From the NCBI RefSeq assembly GCF_900101675.1, contig NZ_FNKG01000001.1:665378-729377 (forward strand): a stretch of DNA of 64,000 bases, read 5' to 3'. Position numbers and translations under genes: made by a program. Every line of letters starts with the position of its first letter. Within the stretch, counting starts at the first letter, position 1. The stretch comes from Curtobacterium sp. UNCCL20. Lineage in GTDB: Bacteria; Actinomycetota; Actinomycetes; Actinomycetales; Microbacteriaceae. The notes under the pieces were generated by a model. The model did no database searches and had not been told where the DNA came from. It worked only from the letters and a program-made list of their open reading frames with translations. This document shows, piece after piece, positions 38,212-47,131 of this stretch.

Positions 38212-39534
38212 ATGCTCGACGCCGCCTCGCTGACCTTCGACCCACCTGCCGGACGCATCACCGGCGTCGTCGACGGGAGCGTCGTCCGTGCCCTCGGGAT
38301 CCCCTACGCGCACGCGGATCGCTTCGCGGCGCCGGAGCCCGTCCCGCCCTTCACGGAACCGTTCGCAGCGACCGCACCGTCGCCGGTGTCGCCGCAGCCC
38401 GCCGCGACCTTCGTCGACCAGCTGCTCCGACCGATCGAGGGCCTCGAGGTCGACGAGCACTGCCAGCGCCTGTCCATCACCGTGCCCGCCGACGTCCAGC
38501 CGGGCGAGCAGTTGCCCGTCATGGTCTGGATCCACGGCGGCTCGTACGTCATCGGCGGTGGCGACCTGCCGATCTACGACGCCCGCGACCTCGTCACCGA
38601 GCAGCGCGTGGTCTTCGTGTCCGTGACCTTCCGGCTCGGTGTCCTCGGGTTCCTCGGCGACGGCGACGCCGTCCCCGCGAACCTCGGCCTCCTCGACATC
38701 GTCGAGTCGCTCCGCTGGGTGCAGGCGAACATTGCCGCGTTCGGCGGAGACCCCGACCTCGTCACGGTGTTCGGCCAATCCGCCGGCGGGGACGCGGCCG
38801 CCCACCTCATGATCAGCGAGGGCACCGCCGGGCTCTTCCGACGCGCGATCATCCAGAGCGCGCCGCTCGGGCTGTCCCGTGGCCGTGCACGGATGAACCG
38901 TGCCATGGTCCGCGCGGTCGGTGCCGTGCACCCGGACACGCCGCTCGACGACCTGCTCGAACGGCAGACGCTCGGCACCAAGGCCGCTGCGCCGTTCGGC
39001 CTGCCGGGAGGGATGCCCTACGGCACCCAGTACGGGTTCGCGCCGCTGCCCGCCGAACGCGACCTCGACGACGCGTGGAGCGCGGTGGCGCCGGACGTCG
39101 ACGTCCTCATCGGTTCCGGCAGCGACGAGACCGGCATGTACGTGCCGCTCATCCCGGGCCTCCGGTCCGTCGCCCGGATCGGCGTGGTGCGGCCCCTGCT
39201 GCGGTGGCTGCTCGTCCGGCCACTGTCGGACGTCATCTACGGGCGGGACGTCCGACGCTTCACCGCACGACACCGGGCCGCCGGTGGCCGTGCGATCTCG
39301 TACCGGCTGCACCGCGGCGTGACGACGAAGCCCACCGGCGCCGTGCACATGAGCGACCTGCCACTGCTGCTCGGCGGCCGGGAGGCCTGGGCCGGCACGC
39401 GCTTCGTCCCCGAGCGGGACTGGCCCGAGGTGGAGCGGCGCGGCACGGCCTTCCGCGCGGTGTGGGCCGAGTTCGCCCGGACCGGGCGGGTCACCGCGCC
39501 CGACGACGAGACGCTGACCTTCGACCGCGGGTGA
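38212..39534 (+). CDS. Type-B carboxylesterase
   Basis: 440 aa, shorter than typical (about 500). The oxyanion motif is WIHGGSYVIGG, the nucleophile is in FGQSAGGDAAA, the acid is likely the Glu in GSGSDETGMY, and the His is in RAVHMSDLP-like TGAVHMSDLPLLLG. LGLLDIVESLRWVQANIAAF is another family signature. Hydrolyses carboxylic esters. Monocistronic with a leaderless promoter. Confidence 0.9.
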   Translation: MLDAASLTFDPPAGRITGVVDGSVVRALGIPYAHADRFAAPEPVPPFTEPFAATAPSPVSPQPAATFVDQLLRPIEGLEVDEHCQRLSITVPADVQPGEQLPVMVWIHGGSYVIGGGDLPIYDARDLVTEQRVVFVSVTFRLGVLGFLGDGDAVPANLGLLDIVESLRWVQANIAAFGGDPDLVTVFGQSAGGDAAAHLMISEGTAGLFRRAIIQSAPLGLSRGRARMNRAMVRAVGAVHPDTPLDDLLERQTLGTKAAAPFGLPGGMPYGTQYGFAPLPAERDLDDAWSAVAPDVDVLIGSGSDETGMYVPLIPGLRSVARIGVVRPLLRWLLVRPLSDVIYGRDVRRFTARHRAAGGRAISYRLHRGVTTKPTGAVHMSDLPLLLGGREAWAGTRFVPERDWPEVERRGTAFRAVWAEFARTGRVTAPDDETLTFDRG

Positions 39535-39802
39535 GCCGCGGGGTCCGCCCGGGCCCCGCGCCCCTTCCCGCCCCCCGCGCCCCTTCCCCTCCCTCCCGCC
39601 AAAGCGACAGTCTGCCGCCGGACTTCCGGGGACATCTGTCGCTCGTGCGGGCGCCTCCGCACTGGATGCCGCACATCTGTCGCTCTGCCGCACCGATTCC
39701 GCGCGGCCGGGTCTGACCCCCAGCCGTCGGCGGACCCGACTCGGCCAGCGCCCCCAGAACAGGCGGTCGCGCTCCCGTCACCGGGGCCGGAGAATCGACG
39801 GC
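39535..39802. other. Intergenic region with AGCGACAG motifs
   Basis: 268 bp without a supported gene. A C-rich stretch (about 39555-39600) follows the esterase, then the inverted and direct AGCGACAG/CTGTCGCT motifs. Confidence 0.5.
39603..39684. repeat. AGCGACAG / CTGTCGCT motif set
   Basis: One AGCGACAG (39603-39610) and two copies of ACATCTGTCGCT (39632-39643 and 39673-39684). The first pairs with either of the others to make a stem of 8 bp. Confidence 0.6.
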
Positions 39803-40432
39803 ATGCCCGAGTCCGATGCAGATCTTCGTGCCCGCATCGTCACGGGCGCGATCGACGCCTACCGCGCCGCCGACTTCCACACCGTCGGTCCCGCCCAGGT
39901 AGCGGCGCACGCCGGTGTGACCGAGGCCGAGGTCCGACGGGTCTACCCGCTGTGGGAGCTCCTCGTCGTCGCCGTCATGGACCGTTGGAACAACGGCAGC
40001 CGCCGGGCACTCTGGGTCGTCGCCGAACGCTCCGGCGCCGTGGCGTACCTGCGCGCCCGACTCGAGGCCGGCTGTGACGAACCCGCCCTCGTCCGACTCC
40101 GCGTCGCCCTGCTCAGCGCCGCCTCCAATCCGGACCACCCCGCGGCCGGGTGGTTCCGCGCGCAGTACACCCGCTCGTTCGAGGACATCACCCTCGCCCT
40201 CGTGCGTGACGTCGTCGCCGGGCGCGAACCCCGCGGCGCCTCACCCCGGCACGCGGCCGAGCAGCTCGTCGCCCTGTTCGAGGGACTCCAGCTGCAGTCG
40301 ATGATCCGCGACGACGCCGATCCCCTGGCCGGCTTCGACCGGGCCGTCGCACGGATGCGTGTCGGCTGGGCCGCCGCCGCGGCCGCCGCCTCGACCGCCC
40401 CGCCGACCGACGTCACGACGATCGTCTCCTGA
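39803..40432 (+). CDS. TetR-like transcriptional regulator
   Basis: 209 aa. The HTH reads ARIVTGAIDAYRAADFHTVG, then PAQVAAHAGVTEAEVRRVYP, a diverged TetR motif with LWELLVVAV in place of the usual SKxxLL. The C-terminal domain has the HAAEQLVALFEGLQLQSMI helix common in TetR_C. An Ala-rich stretch follows (GWAAAAAAASTAPP). Regulon unknown. Confidence 0.75.
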   Translation: MPESDADLRARIVTGAIDAYRAADFHTVGPAQVAAHAGVTEAEVRRVYPLWELLVVAVMDRWNNGSRRALWVVAERSGAVAYLRARLEAGCDEPALVRLRVALLSAASNPDHPAAGWFRAQYTRSFEDITLALVRDVVAGREPRGASPRHAAEQLVALFEGLQLQSMIRDDADPLAGFDRAVARMRVGWAAAAAAASTAPPTDVTTIVS

Positions 40433-40450
40433 CCGCAGGCGGTCGACTCG

Positions 40451-40464
40451 GCCTGGAGGCGCGG
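40451..40464. repeat. Repeat half-site H4
   Basis: GCCTGGAGGCGCGG between the tetR-like and Nudix genes, 18 bp after the stop. Confidence 0.8.
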
Positions 40465-40508
40465 CGCGGCTCGACCGTTCCGGACTGGCTTCCTGGCATG
40501 GTCGGGAG

Positions 40509-40949
40509 ATGGAGTACACGGACTACGACACCCGGCTCGCCGCCTACGGCGTGATCACCGAGGGCGACCGCGTGCTCCTGGCGAAGCTGCGGTTCCCCGA
40601 GGCCGGGACGTGGACGCTGCCGGGCGGCGGCGTCGAGTTCGACGAGACCGTCGAGCAGGCAGTCGTGCGGGAGATCCGGGAGGAGACCGGGTACGAAGCC
40701 ACCGTCGGACCGCTCCTCGGCATCCGGCACCACATCGTCCCCGCCGAACGCCGGATCCACGCGAACGGCCGACCGATGAAGGCCGTGCAGGTGGTGTTCC
40801 GGGCGTCGATCGTCGGGGGTGCGCTCCGGTCCGAGCTCGACGGTTCGACCGACGAGGCCGCCTGGATGGCCATCGCGGACCTGCCGCACCACCGCCACGG
40901 ACTGGTCGTCCCGATCGCCCTCGGTTGGGCGGGCGCGCTCAGCCGCTGA
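40509..40949 (+). CDS. Nudix hydrolase
   Basis: 146 aa. The Nudix box is complete: GGGVEFDETVEQAVVREIRE then ETG, with GTWTLPGGG before it. These enzymes split nucleoside diphosphates linked to other groups; MutT-like clean-up or signalling roles are possible. RIHANGRPMKAVQVVFRA is a further strand region. Start ATG with TCGGGAG upstream. Confidence 0.9.
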   Translation: MEYTDYDTRLAAYGVITEGDRVLLAKLRFPEAGTWTLPGGGVEFDETVEQAVVREIREETGYEATVGPLLGIRHHIVPAERRIHANGRPMKAVQVVFRASIVGGALRSELDGSTDEAAWMAIADLPHHRHGLVVPIALGWAGALSR

Positions 40950-41001
40950 GGTGGGACACCGTCTCGTGCGTGGTTGCGGACTGCGTGCGGGGATCGCGTC
41001 G

Positions 41002-41370
41002 CTACAGCTCGAGGACGCTCAGCACGTTGCCGGAGGGGTCGGTGAACCACGCGATGAGCGGGCCGCCCCTGCGGTTCACGCCCTTCTCGTCGGTCATCCC
41101 CTCGTAGTGCAGGAACGAGACACCCTTCGCGGCGAGCTCGTCCACGGCGTCGTCGACCGAGGGCACCGGGAAGTTCAGGACGGTGAAGGACGCCGGCTCG
41201 TGGGCCGGCCCCTTCGGGTAGACGAGCACGCCGTGTCCGTCGCCGAGGTGCAGGGTGAGCATGCCGTGGTCCTCGGAGACCTCGACCCCCAGGACGTCCT
41301 GGTAGAACGCCTTCGCCTCGGACACGTCACGCACCGAGAACCCGCTGAACGCCTTCGTCGCATCGACCAT
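41002..41370 (-). CDS. VOC-family (glyoxalase-like) protein
   Basis: 122 aa. Two beta-alpha-beta-beta-beta units: [20 protein letters not shown] with [20 protein letters not shown], and [20 protein letters not shown] with [19 protein letters not shown] 41370 lies opposite the kinase gene upstream sequence. Metal-dependent lyase, dioxygenase or resistance protein; substrate unknown. Confidence 0.87.
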   Translation of the reverse strand: MVDATKAFSGFSVRDVSEAKAFYQDVLGVEVSEDHGMLTLHLGDGHGVLVYPKGPAHEPASFTVLNFPVPSVDDAVDELAAKGVSFLHYEGMTDEKGVNRRGGPLIAWFTDPSGNVLSVLEL

Positions 41371-41425
41371 GCGGCAAGTGAACCACCGCCGGACCGCCGT
41401 CGGTGTGCTCTGCCAGGATGAATGC

Positions 41426-42067
41426 GTGTTCCCGCCCGAGATGTCCGTCGACGAAGCGGTCGACCGCGCGGTCGCACTCGCCGAGGGCGCCGGCCGGACC
41501 GTCCTCGGCATCGCAGGGGCGCCGGGCGCCGGCAAGTCCACGCTGGCGCGGCGGATCGTCGTCGCCGTCGACGACGCCCTCGGCAGCGGCACGGCGGTGC
41601 AGGTCCCGATGGACGGCTTCCACCTGTCGAACCAGGCGCTCGACTCCCTCGGCCGGCACGACCGCAAGGGTGCGATCGACACGTTCGACGGCGACGGGTA
41701 CGTCGCGCTGGTCCGACGCCTGGTCACGGCCGACGAGCCGGTCGTCTGGGCGCCGGACTTCGACCGCCGCGTCGACGAACCCGTGGCGGGCAGCATCCCG
41801 GTGCCGACGGCAGCGCGGCTCGTGGTGTCCGAGGGCAACTACCTCCTCGACGACAGTGAACCCTGGGCAGCACTCCGCGAGCTCTTCACCGAGACCTGGT
41901 TCTGCACCGTCGACGACACCGTCCGCGTCGATCGTCTGGTCGGCCGGCACATGCGGCACGGTCGTGACCACGAGGCGGCCCGCAGCTGGGCGGTGGAGGT
42001 CGACGGCGTGAACGCGGCGAGGGTGCAGACCACGGTGATCCGCGCCTCCAGGACCGTGCGGACGTGA
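41426..42067 (+). CDS. Nucleoside/phosphoribulokinase-like kinase
   Basis: 213 aa P-loop kinase. Walker [14 protein letters not shown] near residue 32, then [19 protein letters not shown] (the substrate-binding Asp region), [15 protein letters not shown] and [11 protein letters not shown], a pattern shared with fructose-transport kinases and uridine-kinase-like proteins. GTG 41426 chosen for AGGATG upstream. The last residues [10 protein letters not shown] are encoded by a repeat half-site, so the tail is not conserved sequence. Confidence 0.85.
   Translation: MFPPEMSVDEAVDRAVALAEGAGRTVLGIAGAPGAGKSTLARRIVVAVDDALGSGTAVQVPMDGFHLSNQALDSLGRHDRKGAIDTFDGDGYVALVRRLVTADEPVVWAPDFDRRVDEPVAGSIPVPTAARLVVSEGNYLLDDSEPWAALRELFTETWFCTVDDTVRVDRLVGRHMRHGRDHEAARSWAVEVDGVNAARVQTTVIRASRTVRT
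42039..42051. repeat. Repeat half-site H5 (inside kinase C-terminus)
   Basis: CCGCGCCTCCAGG, read as IRASR at the end of the kinase. Confidence 0.75.
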
Positions 42068-42104
42068 CCCCACGCACCGCGTGACCGACAGATCAGGAGC
42101 GACC

Positions 42105-42944
42105 ATGACCATCGCACTCACCGGTGCCACCGGCAAGATCGGCGGCGCCGTCGCCCGCGCACTCGCGGCGGACGGCGTGCCGTTCCGCATGGTCGTCCGC
42201 GACGCGTCGCGCGCACCCGACCTGCCCGGCACCGAGGTGGCGGTCGCGTCGTTCGGCGACGCCGAGGCGAGCCGGACCGCGCTCGAGGGCGTCGACCTGC
42301 TCCTCATGGTCTCCGGCGCCGAGGCACAGGACCGTCTCGCGCAGCACCGCTCGTTCGTGGGCGCTGCCGCGACCGCGGGGGTCCGCCACGTCGTCTACAC
42401 GTCGTTCGCGGGCGCGGCGGCGGACGCGACCTTCACGCTGGGTCGCGACCACTGGGCGACCGAGCAGGCGATCCGCGCGACCTCGATGGCGCACACGTTC
42501 CTGCGGGACTCGTTCTACCTGGACTTCGTCGAGGACCTCGTCGGCGAGGACGGCGTAATCCGCGGTCCCGCGGCGGACGGTGCGATGGCCGCGGTCGCCC
42601 GTGCCGACGTCGCCCGCGTCGCGACCGAGGTCCTGCGGAACCCGTCGGCGCACCTCGACCGGACGTACGAACTGACCGGGCCGGCGGCGATCACGCTCGA
42701 GCAGGCGGCGGCGACCGTGTCCGAGGTCCGGGGGCGCGCGGTGACGTACCACCCGGAGACGCTGGAGGAGGCCTACGCCTCGCGGGCGCAGTGGGATCCG
42801 GAGCCGTGGCAGGCCGATGCGTGGGTGAGCACCTACACGGCGATCGCCGAAGGTGCGCTCGCGCGGGTGTCCGGCGACGTGGAGCGGATCACGGGGCGCC
42901 GGCCCCTGACGCTGCGCGAGGTGCTCGAGGCGTCCGCGCGCTGA
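42105..42944 (+). CDS. NmrA-like NAD(P)-binding protein
   Basis: 279 aa. TGATGKIGGAVARALAADGV is the Rossmann motif at residues 6-25; VVYTSFAGAAADATFTLGRD follows the fourth strand, and FLRDSFYLDFVEDLVGEDG is typical of the QorB-like group. AGGAGCG precedes the ATG. Paralogue of 497-1339, with the same length and layout, but without a linked TetR gene. Confidence 0.85.
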   Translation: MTIALTGATGKIGGAVARALAADGVPFRMVVRDASRAPDLPGTEVAVASFGDAEASRTALEGVDLLLMVSGAEAQDRLAQHRSFVGAAATAGVRHVVYTSFAGAAADATFTLGRDHWATEQAIRATSMAHTFLRDSFYLDFVEDLVGEDGVIRGPAADGAMAAVARADVARVATEVLRNPSAHLDRTYELTGPAAITLEQAAATVSEVRGRAVTYHPETLEEAYASRAQWDPEPWQADAWVSTYTAIAEGALARVSGDVERITGRRPLTLREVLEASAR

Positions 42945-42982
42945 TCTGCGTCACCCGACGCGACGCGCGTCACGCCACCGCG

Positions 42983-44242
42983 TCACGCCACCCGACGCGC
43001 TGCGAACGTCCCCACGATGCCGAGCGTCAGCACCGCGGCGAGCACCACGAGCAGCGGCGCCGTCCAGTCGCCAGTGGCCCCGTGCAGGGACCCGGCGACG
43101 AGCGGCCCCGCCGAACCGATCAGGTACCCACCGCCCTGCACGAACGCGGACATCCGGCGGGCATCGGCGTCGCTCGAGACGATCCGCACGATCACGATGA
43201 AGATCACCGTGATGCCACCGCCCTGCGCAGCGCCGCCGAGCACCGACCACAGCAGCCAGAGCTGCGGGGCGAACAGCAGCCCGAGTGGCATCGCCAGCCA
43301 GAGGAACGCCACGAGGGCGATGATCGCCCGCGGGCGCCACTTCGACGCGAGCACCGGGACGCCGAGCGCGCCGACGACCGCCAGGATCTGGAACACCGAG
43401 GAGCTCGCGCCGGACGATGCCTTCGAGAACCCGATCTCGTCGTGCAGGAGCGTCGGGATCCAGGCGGTGAGCGCGTAGTACGAGAACGCCTGCCCGCCGA
43501 AGGCCAGCGTCAGGCCCCAGGTGATGAGGCGACGGGCGGGTCGAACGGGCTCGCCGGCCGCGGCAGGTGATGACACCGTCCGGATCGATCCGGTCCCGAG
43601 CACCTGGTCGATCGGCCCGGTGACGGGGACGGGCTCACCGGCGGGCGCCGGACGGAGCCACGCGGCGCGACCGCCGACCGCGTAGGTCCACGCGAACCCG
43701 GCGATCACGGCGAAGACGGCCCAGATCGCGATCGCGACCGGCCATCCCCACGCGGCCGCGACGGGGGCGGTGCCGAGCGAGGTGATCATCGACCCGACGT
43801 TGAGTGCCGACGTGTAGACGCCGGTGACGAGGCCGACGCGCTCCGGCGAGGTGTCCCGCCGGATCACCACCGGGATGACGACGTTGCCGATCGTGATGCC
43901 GATGCCGATGACGGCGGTGCCGATGAGCAGGGCGGCCGCCGAGGGCATCGACCGGACCACGGTGCCGGCAAGCACGATGACGAGCGACAGGGACACCGCG
44001 CGCTCGGGGTCGGCCTTCGCGATCACCCAGCTGGCGAAGGGCGTCGCGAGGGCGAAGCAGAGGACCGGGATCGTCGTCAGCAGCCCGGCGACCGTCGCGG
44101 TCAGCCCGAGGTCGGCGCGGACGTCCCCGATGACCGGGGCCGTCGCGACGATCGGACCGCGGAAGTTCAGTGCGATGAGGACGATCGCAGCGGGGAGCAG
44201 CCAGGCAGCGCCACGGAGCCCGGTGCGGACGGAGGTGCTCAC
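42983..44242 (-). CDS. MFS transporter, CynX/NimT type
   Basis: 419 aa with 12 helices. ALNFRGPIVATAPVIGDVRA is the N-terminal signature of the CynX/NimT group; LLTTIPVLCFALATPFASWV and GITIGNVVIPVVIRRDTSPE are further family blocks. GTG 44242 overlaps the stop of the HAD gene (GTGA), so the two are translated together. Uptake or export of small anions or nitroimidazole-like compounds is the family's known range. Confidence 0.88.
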   Translation of the reverse strand: MSTSVRTGLRGAAWLLPAAIVLIALNFRGPIVATAPVIGDVRADLGLTATVAGLLTTIPVLCFALATPFASWVIAKADPERAVSLSLVIVLAGTVVRSMPSAAALLIGTAVIGIGITIGNVVIPVVIRRDTSPERVGLVTGVYTSALNVGSMITSLGTAPVAAAWGWPVAIAIWAVFAVIAGFAWTYAVGGRAAWLRPAPAGEPVPVTGPIDQVLGTGSIRTVSSPAAAGEPVRPARRLITWGLTLAFGGQAFSYYALTAWIPTLLHDEIGFSKASSGASSSVFQILAVVGALGVPVLASKWRPRAIIALVAFLWLAMPLGLLFAPQLWLLWSVLGGAAQGGGITVIFIVIVRIVSSDADARRMSAFVQGGGYLIGSAGPLVAGSLHGATGDWTAPLLVVLAAVLTLGIVGTFAARRVA

Positions 44243-44907
44243 GAAGCCGAGGTCGGCAGCAGGATCGGCAGCAGGTCGAGCGGGGTCGCCGCGCTGGCGA
44301 TCGTGCCCTCGGCCTCGGCGGGGGAGCCGTAGCCCCACTCCGCGAAGACCACCGGGACGCCGTGCACGGTGGCACCCTCGACGTCGTGCTTCCGGTCGCC
44401 GATGAGCACCGGACGGCTGGTGTCGACGCCGCGGGCCGCCAGTCGGCGGAGGGCTTCTTCCACCACGTCGGCCTTCGAGGAGCGGACCTCGTCGTCGCTC
44501 GCACCCGTGATGATGTCGATGTACCCGGTGAGCCCGTAGTGCTCGAGGATGTACGTCGCGGGCGTCTCGGGCTTGCTGGTCGCCGTGGAGATCGGCAGCC
44601 CGGCCTCGTGCAGCGTCTTCAGGACCACGTCGATCCCGGGGAACATCTCGGAGTCGAGCGCCCCGTGCGAGAAGTAGTGCTCGCGGTAGACGGCGAGCGT
44701 GTGCTCCGCCTGCTCGAGGTCCATCCCCATGGCCGTGCGGAACGTGTCCATGATCGGCGGACCGACGAACGACATCAGCGTCGCGTGGTCGGGCACGGGG
44801 ACGCCGACCTTGCGGAACGTGTACGAGAGGCTCTCGAGGATGCCCGGAGCGGAATCGCTGATGGTGCCGTCGAGGTCGAAGAGGATTGCGCTGAACGGGC
44901 TGGTCAT
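44239..44907 (-). CDS. HAD-superfamily hydrolase (phosphoglycolate phosphatase-like)
   Basis: 222 aa. Motif I LFDLDGTISDS (nucleophile Asp), motif II TATSKPE, motif III Lys in RSSKADVVEEAL and motif IV LIGDRKHDVEGA. The cap domain lies between motifs I and II. Closest to Gph-like phosphatases, which clear phosphoglycolate or similar esters. GGACAGGA precedes the ATG. First gene of a two-gene unit with the MFS transporter. Confidence 0.92.
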   Translation of the reverse strand: MTSPFSAILFDLDGTISDSAPGILESLSYTFRKVGVPVPDHATLMSFVGPPIMDTFRTAMGMDLEQAEHTLAVYREHYFSHGALDSEMFPGIDVVLKTLHEAGLPISTATSKPETPATYILEHYGLTGYIDIITGASDDEVRSSKADVVEEALRRLAARGVDTSRPVLIGDRKHDVEGATVHGVPVVFAEWGYGSPAEAEGTIASAATPLDLLPILLPTSAS

Positions 44908-44957
44908 GTCCTGTCCACCCTACCGGCGCGCTGCCGAGCGGACGTGGCGGAGGCGAT

Positions 44958-44974
44958 CCGTGCCTCCAGGCCCG
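44958..44974. repeat. Repeat half-site H6 (variant)
   Basis: CCGTGCCTCCAGGCCCG between the HAD and nucS genes, with T in place of C in the arm. Confidence 0.65.
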
Positions 44975-45024
44975 TGGTCTCGGAACCGGCGAACGCGCGA
45001 ACGCGCGACGGCGCGAACATCCGC

Positions 45025-45720
45025 TCAGAACAGGCGGGTGTGCCCGCCCTCGATGCCGCGCATCGCGTCGTAGTCGAGCACGAGGACGCGGATCCCGCGG
45101 TCCTCGGCGAGGGTGCGCGCCTGCGGCGCGACCGTCTGCGCTGCCAGCACGCCCTGCACCGGACGCAGGTGCGGGTCGCGGTTCATGAGCTCGAGGTAGC
45201 GGGTGAGCTGCTCGACCGCGTCGATGTTGGCGTTCCGCTTCATCTCGACGGCGACGCTCGCCCCGGCTTCGTCCCGCGCGAGGATGTCGACCGGCCCGAT
45301 CGCGGTCATGTACTCGCGACGGACCAGCGTGTGCCCGTCGCCGAGCAGTTCGATCTGCTCCGCGAGGAGCTGCTGCAGGTGCGCCTCGACCCCGTCCTTC
45401 ACGAGCCCCGGGTCGACGCCGAGGTCGTGGGTCTCGTCGGCGACGACCTCGTACAGGGACACGATGAGCTTGTCCTGCGTCTTCTTCTGCGTGACCGTCC
45501 ACACCTGCGTGATCCCGGCGCTCGACTGCTCGTCGTCCGGCTCGGTGATCTCGATCGAGCAGGGCGGGCTCATCCAGTTGAGCGGCTTGTAGCTGCCGCC
45601 GTCGGAGTGCACGAGCAGCGAACCGTCGGCCTTCAGCATGAGCAGACGGGTCGCGAGCGGCAGGTGGGCTGAGAGCCGCCCCGCGTAGTCGACGGAGCAG
45701 CGGGCGATGACGAGACGCAC
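45025..45720 (-). CDS. nucS: NucS/EndoMS mismatch-specific endonuclease
   Basis: 231 aa, the usual length of NucS. It cuts both strands at mismatches and replaces MutS/MutL repair in actinobacteria. The C-terminal PD-(D/E)XK site is seen in GPVDILARD (Asp) and VAVEMKR (Glu, Lys). The N-terminal DNA-binding part begins [20 protein letters not shown] and includes the [11 protein letters not shown] loop. GTG 45720 follows a TAGGCT box by seven bases, whose TAG is also the stop codon of the MFS gene 10 bp upstream on the same strand. Confidence 0.95.
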   Translation of the reverse strand: MRLVIARCSVDYAGRLSAHLPLATRLLMLKADGSLLVHSDGGSYKPLNWMSPPCSIEITEPDDEQSSAGITQVWTVTQKKTQDKLIVSLYEVVADETHDLGVDPGLVKDGVEAHLQQLLAEQIELLGDGHTLVRREYMTAIGPVDILARDEAGASVAVEMKRNANIDAVEQLTRYLELMNRDPHLRPVQGVLAAQTVAPQARTLAEDRGIRVLVLDYDAMRGIEGGHTRLF

Positions 45721-45727
45721 GCCGGGA

Positions 45728-45733
45728 AGCCTA
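45728..45733 (-). promoter_or_regulatory. Possible -10 box TAGGCT of nucS
   Basis: TAGGCT, seven bases, GTG 45720. The box overlaps the stop codon of the upstream MFS gene; read-through from that gene is the alternative. Confidence 0.4.
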
Positions 45734-47050
45734 CCTGCGGTCGGCCGCGTCCTCGGTTGCGCTGACGCGGTCGGCCTGGAGGCGCGGCTCGCCTCCGCCG
45801 TCCACGTCGCCTCGGCGGCGGGCCGGGCGGGTGGCGGCGCCGGTCTCACGGGCAGCACCCGACGCGAGTCCCGCCGCGATGATGAACACGAAGACGACCA
45901 GCAGCGCACCGAGCAGTCCGATGTGCTCACCGAGGAACCCGATGAGGGGCGGTCCCGCGAGGAACGCCACGTACCCGATCGTCGCGACCGCGCTGACCTT
46001 CGCGGCGGCGGTGCGCGGGTCGTCCGCCGCGGCCGACATGCCCATCGGGAACCCGAGGCTGGCGCCCAGGCCCCAGAGCACGACGCCGACGATCGCGAGC
46101 GGCACGTTGTCGATGAAGATCAGCATGCCGAGGCCGACCACCGCGACGGCGGCGCTGATGCGGAGGATCGGCACCCGGCCGAACCTGTCGATGAGCGGGC
46201 TGCCGGCGACCCGACCGGCGGTCATCGCCGCGAGGAACACCGTGAGGACGGCGGCGCCGGCGGCGTTGTCGAGCCCGTGGCCGTCGATCATGGCGAGCGG
46301 CAGCCAGTCGTTCGCCGATCCCTCGGCCAGCGCCATGCCGAGCACGATCACGCCGATCAGCAGCGTGGAGGGCTGGGCCCACACCTGCCAGCGGGTGAGC
46401 GGCGTCGCGACCGGGCTGGTGTCCGTGGAGACCGGCTCCGCGAAGCGGTGCTCGTCCTGGAACTTCGCGACGGCGACGAGCATGGCGGCGCTCGTGACGA
46501 TCACCAGCACGATGAAGTGCCACGCGACCGGGATCTCGAGCGCTTCTGCCAGGGCCCCGAGGCCGGCGCCGGCCAGCGTGCCGAGGCTGAACGCGGCGTG
46601 GAACAGCGGCATGATCGTGCGCCCACCGGCCTTCTCGGCGGCAGCACCGGACACGTTCATCGACACGTCGCACAGGCCGTTGCCGAACCCGAACGCGATG
46701 AGCGCGATCCAGATGGCGGCGAAGCCCCACTCGAGCGTGACCGCGACGCCGGCGAACACCATGCCGAGCGCCAGGCAGGCCGCGGCGATCTGCACGCCCC
46801 GGCGGGCTCCGAGCTTCGCGACGATGTGGCCGGCGAACGTCAGGCCGCCGATCGAGCCGACTGCCATGCCGAGCACGAGCAGGCCCATCTCGAACGTGCT
46901 CGCGCCGAGGGAGTCGCGGACGCTCGGGATCCGGCCGAGCCAGGTCGCGATGTCGAGGCCGGACAGGGTGAACACCACGAACACCGCGATGATCCAGGCC
47001 CTGGTGGTCGGGACGGTGCGGGTGGACGGCGTCGTCATGGTGGTTCCCAT
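45731..47050 (-). CDS. MFS transporter (YbjJ-like), LacI-controlled
   Basis: 439 aa, 12 helices. Shares [17 protein letters not shown] and [15 protein letters not shown] with the paralogue at 36927. The C-terminus ([20 protein letters not shown]...) is a tail partly encoded by a repeat half-site. Start ATG 47050, or ATG 47038 ([10 protein letters not shown]). Divergent from a lacI gene with a perfect 20-bp palindrome between them, so it is repressed by that regulator and may export or import its inducer. nucS follows after 10 bp. Confidence 0.87.
   Translation of the reverse strand: MGTTMTTPSTRTVPTTRAWIIAVFVVFTLSGLDIATWLGRIPSVRDSLGASTFEMGLLVLGMAVGSIGGLTFAGHIVAKLGARRGVQIAAACLALGMVFAGVAVTLEWGFAAIWIALIAFGFGNGLCDVSMNVSGAAAEKAGGRTIMPLFHAAFSLGTLAGAGLGALAEALEIPVAWHFIVLVIVTSAAMLVAVAKFQDEHRFAEPVSTDTSPVATPLTRWQVWAQPSTLLIGVIVLGMALAEGSANDWLPLAMIDGHGLDNAAGAAVLTVFLAAMTAGRVAGSPLIDRFGRVPILRISAAVAVVGLGMLIFIDNVPLAIVGVVLWGLGASLGFPMGMSAAADDPRTAAAKVSAVATIGYVAFLAGPPLIGFLGEHIGLLGALLVVFVFIIAAGLASGAARETGAATRPARRRGDVDGGGEPRLQADRVSATEDAADRR
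45773..45787. repeat. Repeat half-site H7 (inside MFS C-terminus)
   Basis: GGCCTGGAGGCGCGG, read on the minus strand as PRLQA near the end of the MFS protein. CTCGCCTCCGCCGTCC follows and continues the pattern weakly. Confidence 0.8.
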
Positions 47051-47086
47051 CGTGCTGCGGTGCGGGTCGTGCTGCGTGTCCTGCGT

Positions 47087-47106
47087 CGGTCGAATCGATT
47101 CGACCG
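47087..47106. promoter_or_regulatory. LacI-type operator, perfect 20-bp palindrome
   Basis: CGGTCGAATCGATTCGACCG, fully symmetric with the central CG pair typical of LacI/GalR sites, in the 81 bp between lacI and the divergent MFS gene. Confidence 0.85.
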
Positions 47107-47131
47107 CGTGTTCCGGTTACGCTAACGGGCG

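Noticed and set aside
36906..38261. Long frames opposite and beside the MFS gene
   Set aside because: Same reason; the real gene has a start, helices and a paralogue.
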